Shown piece after piece: positions 45,887 to 58,315 of a DNA stretch of 64,000 nucleotides. The DNA is from Cryptomeria japonica (taxonomy: Eukaryota; Streptophyta; Pinopsida; Cupressales; Cupressaceae). Position 1 is the stretch's first letter. Each line of letters starts with the position of its first letter. The stretch covers positions 661,926,438 through 661,990,437 of the forward strand of contig NC_081414.1 in the NCBI RefSeq assembly GCF_030272615.1. The letters run 5' to 3'. The notes beneath the pieces are model-generated. The model had not been told where the DNA came from, made no database searches, and saw nothing but the letters and a program-made list of their open reading frames with translations. A program made the translations under genes and the position numbers.

Positions 45887-47090
45887 TGTTAGCAATTTGA
45901 TAGAATTGATTATGATGTTTTGTCATTGATGTCAACACTAGCTGCTTTGGTTGTTTACCGGTATCCAGTTGGTACCGATAGGATAATTGGTTTACAATTG
46001 GTAAGATCATGTTGATCCGGTATACTCCGGTATGTTTTGGCTTATGGAATTGCCTTAGATCTACTATTCATGCTATCCAGATATATGTACAGTCAGTTGG
46101 TATTGATTTGGTGATCAGATGCTATCTTATATGCTGGTAAGCCTGGTTTATTGATCCTGTGAGGGTTTCACCGATAGAGCTTTGTTGAAGATCTTTTGAT
46201 ATTATGCATAAGTGGTGTTGGTGTGACTTCTAGAAGGGATTCAAAATGTTGATGGTGATCGTGTTTGAGCCTTGACTGATTGGAATCATTGCTTTAGCAT
46301 GTGTGGACCTAAATTGGGTCCGATGCTATCTAGGTTATGGATCGGCTTAATGTAACGTGTTGTTGGAACTTCTCGATGTGTTTCTGGGATGACTTATGGG
46401 TTGGATGATATTTGTTTGGCCTCAAGCTAACATGTTTTATAATTATGTAATAGGTTTTATTGTTTGGGTGGCCAATCTAATTGTTTAAGGTCTAGGGTTT
46501 GTATATATATGTGTATGATCTCACTGTAGATCATGGTATGCAAGCGAATAATGTAATAATCATTCATGCAAAGGATTTGGTCGATCATAGGTGATCGAGT
46601 TGGGTTTATGTAAGAGGTTTAAGACCTCTAGTATTGAGCTTAAACAAAACTATATTCAGGCATAGGAAATGCTATTATTGCAGTTCATTCTTCCTTTTGG
46701 ATTGTAGTCTGAATTTCTTATGTAGTCAGTGAGACTCCTTTTGTAATGAGCAGTGGCCTTCCTACAAGTGTAGGCCCCTCAATTTGTATTTACATACTAT
46801 TGCAGAAGTATTATCTGACTGTGTGTAGGCTTCCCACCGTGGTTTTTCCCTTTACTAGGTTTTCCACGTACAAATCTTGGTGTCATGTGGATGGTAACTA
46901 TTCTCTAATTGTTGTTTGTGCTTAATTGGTATATCTGTTATTCTGGTAATTGGTTTATGTATTTCGATATTGATCTTATGTGTTCTGGTAATAAAGTTTT
47001 AAATGCTTAAGGTTTCGGTAATCTGGTGACAATTGATTCACACACCCCCCCCCCTCTTAGTTGTCCTCCAGTTATTTGAACTGTCTAACA
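45887..47090 (+). repeat. 3' LTR of element 3
   Basis: Complete, 1204 bp, TG...CA (ends CTAACA). The G at position 5 has become A (TGTTAG). Followed by ATGAA, the mutated target duplicate. Confidence 0.94.
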
Positions 47091-48165
47091 ATGAAATGAA
47101 AGAGGCACTTGAAGATGTTAAGGACAACAACATGCTAGTAAGGATTGCATAAAAAATGGTGCATCACTGCAGCCACAATCTCCAAATGGTTAGGTGGTCT
47201 AACAACCACCTCCAAAAAAAATTCCCCAACTATTCTCACCAAAGATGAAGAAGCTTTGATTGGTGAATGGTCCTAATAAATGGAAGCAGTTGGTCATGGA
47301 CTTGAGGTTGTTAACTTTAAGGAAAAGGTCACTCAAATTTGCCAAACTAAACCTAACCCTTTCAAGAATGGTCTGCTTGGGAAGTCTTGGTAGACGGGTT
47401 TTACGAGCCAAAATCTAGAATTCACATTGTCAACAATTGAAGGCCTTGACAAGGACAAGGCACTAAACCTTAGACCATCATTTGTCTCTACTTTATGCAA
47501 GACATTGTCAAAAGCATATGTTGTAAATCCATATGGTCCTGGTCGCATATGGAATCATGATGAAACTAGCGTCCAGGTGGGTAGAATGGGGCGATGAGGG
47601 TACTCGCTAGAAGAGGAAGTAGGAGTGTGTCTTACATCATTCCTAAGAGTCAAGAATGGATTACTATTCTATGTTGTGTTAATGCTTTTGGGTAGTGCAT
47701 TCCAGGCTTCTACTTGTTTAAGGTCAAGAAGCAATTAAGGAATTAAATTTCTCACTACGAACCAGGTGCTTGTAGGGCAGCCCAGCCGCATGCATGGATG
47801 ACAAAGGAATTATTTATGAATTGGTTGCATCACTTTGCATGATCAATTCCATGAGGCATTTCACCAACCAACAAGCGCTTATTGATTTTAATGTCCATCA
47901 CAACCATATTGCACTCACAACCATCTAGGAGGCAATGATGTTAGGTATTGATTTTCTAACCTTGTCGGCTCACACCTCACATAAACTACAAACCCCAGAT
48001 GTGAGCATATTTTCTCCTTTCAAAACATACTTCAAATTTGAATGAGCATCATACTTGGAAAGGTTTCCCAACATAGAAATCAGGAGGGAAAAACTTGCTC
48101 AAGTAGGCAACAAATCATTGACTAAAGCATTGATAGTTTCTAACATCATTGCAGGATTTAGGACT
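47091..48165 (+). pseudogene. Pogo/Tigger-like transposase relic, fragment 2 (HTH and DDE core)
   Basis: Continues from fragment 1 with MKEALEDVKDNNMLVRIA, then a CENP-B-like second HTH region (MEAVGHGLEVVNFKEKVTQIC, about 47280-47340). The DDE_1 catalytic core follows: RIWNHDETSVQVGR (about 47545-47586; first Asp present), SQEWITILCCVNAFGQCIPGFY, then FNVHHNHIAL near 47888, where the usual second Asp is Asn. SAHTSHKLQTPDVSIFSPFK near 47970-48025 holds the third Asp region. It ends VSNIIAGFRT at the next insertion. Stops at several codons show it is dead. Confidence 0.82.
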
Positions 48166-51100
48166 TGTTGTGACCTTTTTCACACATCGCCCTATTGTAG
48201 ATGGGGACCCCCTATTTTTGCTTTTTAGGGTCTTGCTTTGGCATTGCAACTACTAATCACCAGTCTTTTTACAGTGAGGAGAGTTTTTGAGAAATCATGC
48301 CGAGCCAAATGGAGAAATCATGCTGAGAATTAGGTTTGAACGTTGTCAAAGTGCTTAGAAGGTCTGAAGGACGAGGACCACAATTTCTTTGAGTCATTTA
48401 TGACAACTTTCTATTTTTAGTAATTTCTTCATTTTTGCTTTTTTGCTTTTTCTAAAAATAGAAAGTTTGGTTTTTGGAAATTTGGGCACATTCTGCGAAG
48501 CGGCTTTTTTAGGTTGTTTTTTTCTTTTTTTGCTTTTTCTTTTTCCTACTTTTTTGAAAGTAGAACCTGGGTTTTGTTCCTCATGTCATTTAGTCACTGC
48601 CTATGTTGTCGGATTTAAAAATTTTTGCCTCTAAGTACAAAAAGAAGGGCTATGTTTTCTTTTTTCTTTTTTCTGGAATTAGGGCTTTGATCCTTAGGCC
48701 ATATCATTACTGCCCATGTCTTCAGATTTGAAAAATTTAGTCTTTAAGTGTAAAGTATAAGCTAGAAACCCTAAATAGGGTTTTGTTCCAGAAGATCACT
48801 CCTCAAGCCATATGATCATTACCCATGTCCTCAGAATTGAAAAATTGTCTTTCAGTGCAAAAAGCAAGGTAAAACAACTAATTAGGGTTTTTTGTTCCAG
48901 GTGATCCAGGTATGAACATGGCAAGTCAGAGATGGACATGACAATTTGAATAAGTGTGAAGACATGGTTGTCTAGATAAAATTCGCCCAAGGCAAGAATG
49001 GCAGACAAAGGTTAAAGTTTGTCTTGTCTAGAAGCATTGAAGATGGCACATCAACTTGGATGTCCAAGCTCTCTTCAAGTCCACCCATGCACAAACAAGT
49101 TGGCAGACACACGATAAAATCCTACCTTCAATTAAGGAACTCCTGGCAAGAGTTAATCAAACTCCTACCTTTGGTTAAGGTCAAGCAAACAAAGATGACA
49201 ACTCATTCATGAAGTTCGTCCAAGAGGTTTGGAAGTTGAAGTGGCAATGGGTTGGCAAAGACCACCTTGGCAAGGGAGCTTCCAAGTCCGCCCATCTCAA
49301 GGCTGCCTCAAACTTTGCCTAAGACATAAGGAAAAATGGCCAAGAAGACATGAAGTCCGCCCTTCGACTATCTAAATAAGCATGAAGTCAGCCTATGCAT
49401 AATGTCCAAGACCCCTTGAAGTCTGTCCATGCTAGTTTGGAAAGAGGTTGTCAAAGTCCACCTAGGCAAGTATGGAAAGGGATTGTCAAAGTCCGCCCTC
49501 TAGGAGAAAGACTAAAGAAAAATATAAACTGGTTGATGCACTTCAAAGTCCACCCTATACACATGATGAGATGAAGTTGGCAAAGTGTCTTCAAGGTCTG
49601 CCTAAGACATGACATACAAGATATCCAAGCATGTCTAAAGTCCGCCAAGAGGAACTTGTCCAATGGTCTTCAAATTTCGCCCCTATGATGAATGTCCACA
49701 CTTCTCCAAAGTCCGCTAGGCATGTATAATAAATCACAGGATCTCTTCAAAGTCTGCCCTTGAAGGAGATGTCCAACAAAGTTTGAATTCTACCTAGGAC
49801 TATCTAGACATCCTCAAAAGCATGATCAAGGAAAAGTTGGCAAGACTTCTTCCAAGTCCGCCCATGTCATGAGACCCTCAAACTCCGTCAAGGCATAAAG
49901 AAAGATGTCTAGATTTGTGTGAACTCCACCCAACCGAGTAGGAAAGTATAAAAGCATGGTAAGAGAACCTTGAACTCCGCCTTGTCTTAGAAGACTCCAA
50001 GTTCGCCACAAGGAGAGGAATAAAAGTAAAACATGAAAAGGTAAATAAAGTTGGCAAGCATGCTAACTCCCAAGTCCGCCAAAAATAAAGAAGACATTGG
50101 CATGAGACTATCCAAGTCCGCCATGAAGAAAGCAAGGCATAGTTGGAATAAAGGAAGCTATACTTAAAGTCCGCCTAGACAAAATGGCAAAAACAATGCA
50201 AACTCCGCCTAAGGTAGAAAAGAAAAAGGTTTTGGCAAATAAAACACATGCAAAGGATAAAAGTAAACCATTATCCAAACAACTCGGAAGTTCGATCAAG
50301 TAAACTAAAGCAAGACATGGTCTAGACTTGTATCAAGTTTACCTAGGCAAGGTTTAGATGTTCAAAGCCTAATGAAAATACGCCTTAAGAAGAAATTAAA
50401 AGATGGCAAAGTAAATTGGACAAAACTTTAAAGTTGGCAAAAACATTAATATTCTAAATTCAACCTAGGCATAAATGGAATATGTGAAGATGCCTAAGCC
50501 AAATGTGAAAATTCACCCAAGATTTGAAGATCAACTTGTCATGCCGAAGAGAGAAAATGGCTAAAAGGAAAACCAAATTTGACAAAGTAGCACATTAAAT
50601 TAAGGGTCAAACAAATGAACGGGCTGGAAAATAAAATTTTGACACATAAAAAATGGCTAAGTATGGAATTTTCCACAACCAAAAGAATTGAATTTTGACT
50701 ATGTTGGAGAGGAAACAGGAACAAATAAGAAGAACAAAGAGGAAAATAAAGAGGAGATGAATAAAGTTCTTGTCCAAAGGTGGAGTTTTTTCTATTTAGC
50801 ACAAGCCAGATTCATAATTGTGGACAAAACCACAGACAAAGTTCATTCAGGCATAGAGATGGCCAAAATCTTGGCTAGGTGTTAAAAGATCCACATGAAG
50901 GTATCACAAGATAAAATTGACTAGCCAAAAATTGGCTAAGTATTGGAAACACTTCACTGAAAATTTATAATTTCCTTCATTGTGGCGAAGACACATAGAA
51001 GTTCTTCTCTAAAATTAGGGCAAAAACTTGTCAAAAATATGAAAAGGAAATTCTGGATTTCTTGAAGGATTTCATCTCCTGAAGACATGCTCCCAATCAA

Positions 51101-52120
51101 GATCAGATGGCGGCAAGAAGAGTATTCCAAACAAATTTTTATACAGGCAATTTTTTGGCACAAATAGGAGAATTCAAGGAGGACATTCAAGTTGTTCCAA
51201 GTCAACTTGTCCAAATTCAATGAACCCGACTTATCCAGAAGCTTCTAGAAGGAACACTTCACAATGCAACAACATTCTATTTTATTATTGGTTTATATTT
51301 AGCAAGAAGAACAAGTGTCCTCAGATGTAATTTTCTCATTGGTCGAGAGGTAGTTAGTTGTACAAAACCCTAATTAGGGTTTTATTTTGTAATCTCAACC
51401 GTTGATTTAAAATCAATCCCGGCCATTAAAATAATAAGTAATGCATTGTTTGAATTGATGGTGATTATTTCCCTTATTTTGGAGTCTGCATAGTTCTTAT
51501 CCCTCATCATAGTTTAGATTTTATTTCAAGTTGTTAGATGAATGAAGGATTGATAGTTTAGATTGGTGAAACTTTTGCTGATACTTTTGTTGGATGGATA
51601 ATTTTCATTCAATATGTAAAGTTATCCTGAGCTTTTATGTGGATGCTTAACTTGTACTTTGAGTAATATTGTTCAATTATTGGTATTATTCATAAGTGTG
51701 AAAATATTGAATACAACCTTAGAAGATTGCACATGCTTTGTGTAGTTGTCCAAGAGTGGCAAAACAAAGTGTTGTTTACTAGTTTCACCTAGTCTTTATT
51801 GTCTCTAGAATTCTTAGGAATAGATTAGAATTTCTAAACCCTTATCTCCTTTTCAGTATTCTTGAAGTCCATGATCCAAACGCAAATGATAAATCTCCAT
51901 TATAAATTGAACAAGCCAAGCATAAGTCCCCCTTGTATTTCAGCATACATAACCAAGGTAGCTTTCCAACACAAAGTCTCATTTGCACATATAGACCTTG
52001 GAGTCACCTTGTGGTCTTTCTCGCAATCTTGGCACAAGTAGTGATTTTGTTTAGGAGAGGGTAGAGTATCCTTTGATATTTTATTCTAATGTTTAGTATA
52101 TGATAAAATTTACACCAACA
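48166..52120 (+). mobile_element. Giant solo LTR (3.95 kb) inside the transposase relic
   Basis: Starts TGTTGTGACC and ends CACCAACA, with inverted termini TGTTG/CAACA. The TSD is GGACT at 48161-48165; the right copy at 52121 reads GGAT, consistent with one lost C. Removing it brings FRT and IWPLN of the transposase next to each other, as in the family. No repeat of its own ends and no coding motif is found inside, so it is a solo LTR rather than a full element. The superfamily is not established; LTRs this long suit large plant Gypsy elements. Confidence 0.8.
49060..50300 (+). repeat. Dispersed AAGTCCGCC-like motif array
   Basis: About twenty copies of a (T/C)(C/A)AAGTCCGCC-like motif, some with one or two changes (AAGTCCACC, AAACTCCGCC, AAGTCTGCC), recur at irregular 20-70 bp spacing. 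Examples start near 49076, 49283, 49353, 49487, 49637, 49852, 50072, 50116 and 50166. Between them phrases such as GGCAAG, GACATG and TGTCCA recur. Confidence 0.75.
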
Positions 52121-53064
52121 GGATGAAATATGGCCCCTCAATCTCAATGCACTCATTGAGGACATGCAAACTGACAACACGTTCCAAATCAATAACGGTG
52201 AGGATGCTTCAGCAATGTAAAGCATACTTAGTCTATTAGGATTTGTTGCAACATAAGATGTCATGCAAAACATTTCTCAAAATAATCAACCTGATACAAT
52301 TGTAGAAGTGAACTGTGAACAACAGCCTCATCACATGGTGGAAAGCCAGGTTAAGGATATGGCAGACAGTCTTAGTCTTCCCTAAGTGCCTAGTCAACTA
52401 CTGTGGTTGGTGGATCGGGTGATGAATCTAGGTATTGATTTGCAAGGCAAAGAAGAAAAAGGGACTTTCTATTCCCATCACCACCACCCACAACTATCAC
52501 ATTGGAATTGGTGCATTACTATGCTTATTGTGTCATTTCATATTGTGAAAATGATGTAGGTTTCACTCAAGAATCAAAGGCAGTTGGAAATGATGGAAAG
52601 GACAACATAGACTCACAAGTAAATGAGACTAAGTCTTGTCAAACAAAACATATGATCAACAAATTCTTAAAGCTACTCGTGCACACTGTCAACCAAAGAC
52701 ATGCCAGTGTGGCTGATAATGGAATTCGGTTGAGCCATCAATCCCAGATCTTAACAACAGATGATTACATTAATCTTTTAATGGAGTGGGAGTTAAGGAA
52801 TAAATAACTTGAGGAGATCAAAGTTCGAAAGAATAACAAACTAAGGAGAATAAGGAAGCACATATTTTGGCAAAGGAAAAGGAGAAAGACATAATATAAA
52901 AGGAAATTATGCATAAAGAAAAGGAAATGCTCAAAGAACAATAGAAAGGATAAAGAGACCAGAAGACAACAAGAGAAGATACTAAAGGAATACGAGGCAG
53001 AGGGAAAGTCAATTCAAGACAAGGCAAGGGCTTTGGCTGTTGGCATTCTACACTCAAATGAGAA
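52121..53064 (+). pseudogene. Pogo/Tigger-like transposase relic, fragment 3 (C-terminal tail)
   Basis: Begins with IWPLNLNALIEDM, the conserved end of the DDE domain, then runs through a low-conservation tail. A 101-codon open part (52502-52807) contains QSQILTTDDYINLL. A Lys/Glu-rich tail (about 52840-53000) ends the visible protein. Several stops. Element 4 is inserted at its end, so any terminal inverted repeat beyond is out of sight. Confidence 0.65.
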
Positions 53065-53857
53065 TGGTTGATGTTGTCATTGATGGCAACCAACCGGTAA
53101 TAGGTTTCTACACATTCACCGGCAACACAAACATCATCTACCGGCACCGACAGGCACATTCACTGGCATCCAAATTACACCGACAATGAAGTATACCGGC
53201 ACTCGAGTCGACATGAGATAAAGTTTTGTTTATGTGAATTATATTGTAATGTAATTAACTTTTATAAGCCAACATGGTGTATTGTAAAAGACTCATATAT
53301 GTATTAGATCTTATAGATCATTTTGTATAAATATAGGATGATTATTATTGGTATGTATGAGAATATGTAAGAAGGTGATCTAGTTAATGTAAGGCAATGA
53401 AAGGTTTTGGTTAAGGTATCTGACTGAGCTTAAACCAATACTGAACCAAGCATTGGAGATGCTATTTTGAGCAGTACATTATCTTGGATTTAATTATCCA
53501 TATTGTAGTCAATGAGACTCTTTCATTGAGCAGTGCGCTCTAGGCTGTTGGCCTTCCTGCATGTGTTGGCCCCTATTGTAAGTAATATTTATTCATATTG
53601 GCCAGTGAGTAAATATTATGGGTCACAAATCCCACTGAGGTTTTTCCCACACCGAGTTTCCTCGCCAAAATATCTTGTGCTATGGTGTGCATTTATGTTG
53701 TCTCTGTTATTTCTCTTTGCTACATTATTGCTTGTTTACCGGTACATTAATTTGGGTTACAAAGTTATAAATAAGTTTAAATATTCCATTAACTGGTTAG
53801 ACACTGATTCACCCCCCCCCCCTCATAGTGTCTTTGGGACTATCATTGCATCTAACA
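53065..53857 (+). repeat. 5' LTR of element 4
   Basis: 793 bp, starts TGGTTGATGTTGTCATTGATGG and ends CTAACA two bases before the primer site. Its start carries a variant of the shared TTGTCATTGATGTCAAC string, followed by ACCGG-type motifs at 53093-53199. GATTCACCCCCC lies near the end, as in the other Copia LTRs. Confidence 0.82.
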
Positions 53858-53859
53858 AT

Positions 53860-53872
53860 TGGTATCAGAGCC
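53860..53872 (+). other. Primer-binding site of element 4
   Basis: TGGTATCAGAGCC, an exact initiator tRNA-Met type plant LTR primer site. Confidence 0.92.
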
Positions 53873-53928
53873 TGGTCCTCTATTTGCAAAATCCTAACAG
53901 CTCGAGGAAGATTCTGAAACCGGTACCG

Positions 53929-54516
53929 ATGGAGAGTGTCAGAAAATAGTTGGAAGGAGCTCTTGAAGATTTTGATGCAAAAAAATTGAAGAATATCAAA
54001 CTTGAAGATGATGTGAGGATTGCACAGGAATTCATTAAAGGACTGCAGGAGAACCTGGTTATAGCACAAAACAAGAGGAAGGAACTTCATTAGCAAATGT
54101 AGAAACATGATGATGAAAAAGAAACTCTTAGAGATATTGCAGAAAAGCTGAGACATGAGAACAATGACATGAGGAATGAAATGCAAGATCTGACCATGAG
54201 GCTATGTAAGGATATTGAAGATAGGAAAAAGAATGAAGAAGACTTGACTAAGAGACTTAATGATGGAGCAAATGAAAAACTGAGACTTGGTCATGAAAAT
54301 GATATGCTAAAGACAGATTTGATTCACATGCAACATGATAAAGAGGAGCTTATGAGACAAGTTGGGATTCTCGAAAATGAGTTAATCGCTACAAATGAGT
54401 GCAAAGACAAATTCAAGAAAAGTTCAAAAAGACTTGATGACACGCTGAAAAGACAAAAACCTGATGGAGATACAGTTGGACTTGGATTTGAACATGGAGA
54501 ATGTTTTGAAACTGCA
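53929..54516 (+). pseudogene. Gag fragment of element 4 (coiled coil)
   Basis: Starts MESVRK then a stop. Further stops lie near 54092 and 54101; the frame is open from 54169. The product is a long Glu/Lys coiled coil ending KSSKRLDDTLKRQKPDGD, then TVGLGFEHGE, the same kind of segment that precedes the zinc knuckles in element 2. The usual N-terminal capsid (UBN2) part is absent. It is cut at 54516 by the Gypsy insertion. Confidence 0.75.
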
Positions 54517-57500
54517 TGTAATACCCCGCCACGAACCCCGAAGGAAAACCCACAACAAGGGTGAAACAAATTTTTTTTATAGTATAAACACAATAAGTGC
54601 ATTAAACACAACATGCACGAAACACAAGTGGAAGACTTACACTAGAATTCTTTAAGGGTTACCAACGAAGAATTAAAACCAAAAGATAAATTCCACAATT
54701 AAGGTTAATCCAATAATCCATCATAAACTCAATGATCACAAGAAGCCATATGCAATAACAGATTACACCATTGAAAGATTGAAAGGATACAATATAATTT
54801 CTCTTCAATAAGCATGTACACATAACATAAAGTAAACTGATAAATAACATCCCAATCTTAGGATTACATTTCTCTTCCAATACATGGCTCTCAATATACA
54901 TATAAAGATACAACTTAACCAAATACAAGGTTACAAAAGATCGTGATACAATGACCACATAGGTCTCCAAATAACAATAATCTCCAACATGAGATAGAGC
55001 ATGAGCCACGATCCACAGAAACACCTCTGAAACCAATCCTTGCATGAAGGTACGAACAAGAACATCCAATGGGAAGTGGCACTACCACCATGTAATTCTC
55101 AAAATGGAATCACCCCGCCGTGCTAGGAGATAGCAGAGGACCCTCAAGCAAGCAAAAGCATGACATGGTCCACAAAACAATACGACTCCACAATAATCCA
55201 GGTGACTCAACATCACAAATACACAAGTGAACCTAAAGAGAGAGTGTCATTGCATAACTTATAATGGTTACCATGGTCGGCCTCCATAGGTCGCAGCCCC
55301 CATCCTGGGTTACCCCGGTAACCTTTCCCGAACCTCCGGCAACAACTAAGTCTCATGCGGACCCTATGAGCCTTTCGTGAAGACAAGGTGGTTGGTTTTC
55401 CATTCCATGACTTCTCACTACATTATGAGCCCTATACAAGCACTCACCTATGCACGAGGTACAATATCTTATTTAAACTACCCACCTAATCAATTAATTA
55501 GATTATCACTTTATTATCTGACTTTTGATCGGTTATCCTGCCAACCAATTTTGGTGCGGCCCCCACTTGAAAGCCACTCTCTCAAAGGACACTAAACAAA
55601 CATGGTCACTCCACGAGGATCCTATGGCGAAGCAGACAGCCATAACACCACTATCCAGAAACAAGTGGTCAAAACAAGGACATGCTGACTCTTGGTTAAC
55701 CATAAGGCAAAGACACTACATGGTTAAGACAACGAAGTCATCATATATCACTTGGTCAAAGGTACGACTGAACCACAGACCAGAAATAACACAATATAAT
55801 TCTTTGCAAGGAAAGCTAATTTCACTAAGTCCGCACTCAGACAATCTTTGAGAAAATTAGCATCAAAAGCAATTGCAACATCATTGATTGAAAATTAAAT
55901 AAAATACTCTTTTATGATATTCACATCTATACAATTTCCAAATCAATATTCCATCAAGAATGAAATCCACATTAAACATTCAACCGAATTAAACATGAAT
56001 TCCTAACAGGCATTTAATTCATTTCCAAAATATATCCAAATTAACCAATTTGAATTACTAATTCATGCCTTGATTTCCATAGATAAATTTATTAAACCAC
56101 ATAATAATAATCACTTGAAATTTACCATTTATATTTAACAATAAAACCAACTTTTAAAATAATTCATATAATAAACTAAATTCACGGCACATAACAATGT
56201 GTACCGCGAAGGGTACAGGGTCACGTGGGAGCCAAGTCCAACCCGCAGTAGTGCTTCTGCCGATCGGTAGTGCTGCTACCACCCGGTAGCAGGCGCTACT
56301 GACCGGTAGCATTGCTACCAATCGGTAGTAGTCCTACCGACCAGTAGTGTAGTAGTACTGCTACCTGCGAGTAGTAGACACTACCAACCCGCATGGTGGG
56401 ACTAGCCTGCCATGGGTAAGGTAAAGACTATGCATAAAATAATTACATGCTTCCAAAGCATTCAAAAACCAATATGCCACAAAACCGTTTAAACATAAAA
56501 ACGATTCATTTCTTGATCATTTCACGGGTACACACACACAGAGTGCCAAGATCTAAATTCAAAGGGATATTTACCAATAAGGTAAATGGTGAAATAAAAT
56601 CACACCAGAACCCAATAGATAATGATTTAGGCAACAATAGAAGAATTCAACAGGTAGGAGAAGGATAAAAATCAAATTTCCTTCCTTCCATACACAGGAA
56701 GAATTCCTTGCATCAAACAAAAAGTAATAACCAGTTTTGCCAACATAAACCCCAAATCTTGAGCAATTAGATACTAGGAAGCACACAACAAACTAAATCT
56801 AATTCATTCTATTCCAAATAGAAGAAGTAAATCAAGGAGTTGATTTCCAAGAACAAAAACATACAACAAATAGAGAAATGAACCATTTCTTTCCTATAAG
56901 CAAACATATGATTTGAGTTTCACAAAACCAACAACAACAGGCACTCTTTCTTCCATTCCAATCATTCCACAAGAATCTACAAAGAGATTTGCATTTTTTA
57001 ACACACAGGAAGCAACTGAAATATTCAAATTTAAATTTCAAACAAGAAGAGATTATCCAACCTTGAAGCAAACTAGCAAGCAAAATGATGGAAGAATCCT
57101 AGTCCTTGCAAACCAAATCAAATTCCAGCTCCTCCTTCAGAGTGGTTTTCCAAATTTCTCTCCCAATTTTCTGCCTCCTCTTCCTGTAAATTTCCAGGAT
57201 TATATGGGGAAAATAATTTCAACCTAAACTTTCTAGGTTGAAAGTTTTCTCCACCAATCAGATTAATTTATTTAAAAAGTAAAAAGCAATCAGATTTACT
57301 CTTTTCAAAAAATAATTCTTTTCCAATAAATAAAATACAAAAGTCAAACGGAAAGGTAAAAAGAAAAGCTTTTATTTTATTTTCTATTTTCCATAATACT
57401 TTCCTTCAACATAAGCATTTAACATTTAAATGGCTAGGCAATTATTTATTTCCTTCAACAAAATATATTAATGCAACTTTACACAATGAAATAAGCCATT

Positions 57501-58265
57501 TAACCATTTAATCTAGCAAATCATTAATTTAATTAAATCAATAATCTCGAAGCATAATAATTAACTAATTATGCCAACATAAGATAGCATCATCCATTCA
57601 ATTAAATAACCATTCAAATGAACGAAAGCACACAAAACAAAGAATGATCAAATGACGACTCACAAATGACCAAACCAAAGCACTATGACTCGCATATCGG
57701 CCAGACGGAAAAGACAACCGACTGACAACACTCACACGAGTGTAACTGCGGGTCAAGTTAGGGTCCAACAACTATCTCATCCACTCCCATCAGACATATA
57801 AGGCACACTCAGACCTGTGAAACCAGGTGGAGTCGATACCACGTACCTACTCGGTACTTGTACCTATAATGTCCTGCACCAAAGAACCACACGTGCATAT
57901 AGACAAATATATATATATATACACACACACACAGACACGACATGCACACCGATGAAGGAGAATCGTTTCGTTCCCTGTCTCACCGAAGTGAGTAAAGGAA
58001 AATCATCTCCTCACATCCCATACACATGCAAACACACAATACATAAATAACGCATCACACATATAAGGTAAGAGTGTCAGTCCATGATAATGATCTATAA
58101 AATAACATTAATCATAAGTACTGAGATACTGCATAACATCATACACCACAAATCCAAATAAAGCATGAAATAACATCACATAAAATCTGATTCAATATAC
58201 AATAATGCTCCACTGAAGTCAATCAAAAACATACAAAAAGAGATTGATCGAGGAGGGGTACTACA
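54517..58265 (-). repeat. 3' LTR of the Gypsy element
   Basis: On the minus strand it runs TGTAGTACCCC ... GGGGTATTACA. The inverted ends and the adjoining polypurine tract fix both borders. There is no second copy in the window to compare. It contains a palindromic GGTAG/CTACC cluster at 56245-56390 and a short AT/AC run near 57907-57930. Confidence 0.85.
56245..56390. repeat. Inverted GGTAG / CTACC motif cluster in the Gypsy LTR
   Basis: Within about 145 bp the strings CGGTAG, GCTACC, CCGGTAGC and GACCGGTAGC recur in both orientations at least ten times, so the segment can fold on itself in many ways. It is GC-richer than its surroundings. Confidence 0.75.
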
Positions 58266-58266
58266 T

Positions 58267-58277
58267 CCTCCCCCCCA
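58267..58277 (-). other. Polypurine tract of the Gypsy element
   Basis: The minus strand reads TTGGGGGGGAGGA directly before the LTR start TGTAGTACC. This is the expected plus-strand primer position. Confidence 0.8.
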
Positions 58278-58315
58278 AGCCTAGGCTTACTCTTGGAAGC
58301 CTAAAATAGATAAGA

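Larger units (their letters stand above)
39321..47090 (+). mobile_element. Copia-type LTR retrotransposon, element 3 (5' deletion, nested solo LTR)
   Basis: LTRs start TGTTGGCAATTTGATG (39321) and TGTTAGCAATTTGATA (45887) and match over about 1 kb. The TSD is ATGAT (39316-39320) / ATGAA (47091-47095), one mismatch. The 3' LTR is 1204 bp. The 5' LTR is cut at 40326, and about 214 bp of its end plus the primer site and gag start are deleted. A 1.26-kb solo LTR (44387-45648) sits in its 3' non-coding part. Domain order is Copia. The element is inserted in the helix-turn-helix region of a pogo-like transposase relic. Confidence 0.93.
53065..54516 (+). mobile_element. Copia-like element 4, 5' part only (interrupted)
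   Basis: LTR, primer site and a coiled-coil gag segment are present. The rest is displaced beyond the window by insertion of the Gypsy element at 54517. No right end or TSD can be checked. Confidence 0.82.

Noticed and set aside
48796-50299. Minus-strand ORFs over the AAGTCCGCC array
   Set aside because: They arise from repetition of the motif (GGCGGACTT gives repeated Gly-Gly-Leu-like strings) and have no conserved protein features.
55525-57227. Plus-strand ORFs inside the Gypsy LTR
   Set aside because: No recognisable motif; they lie in an LTR and on the strand opposite to the element.
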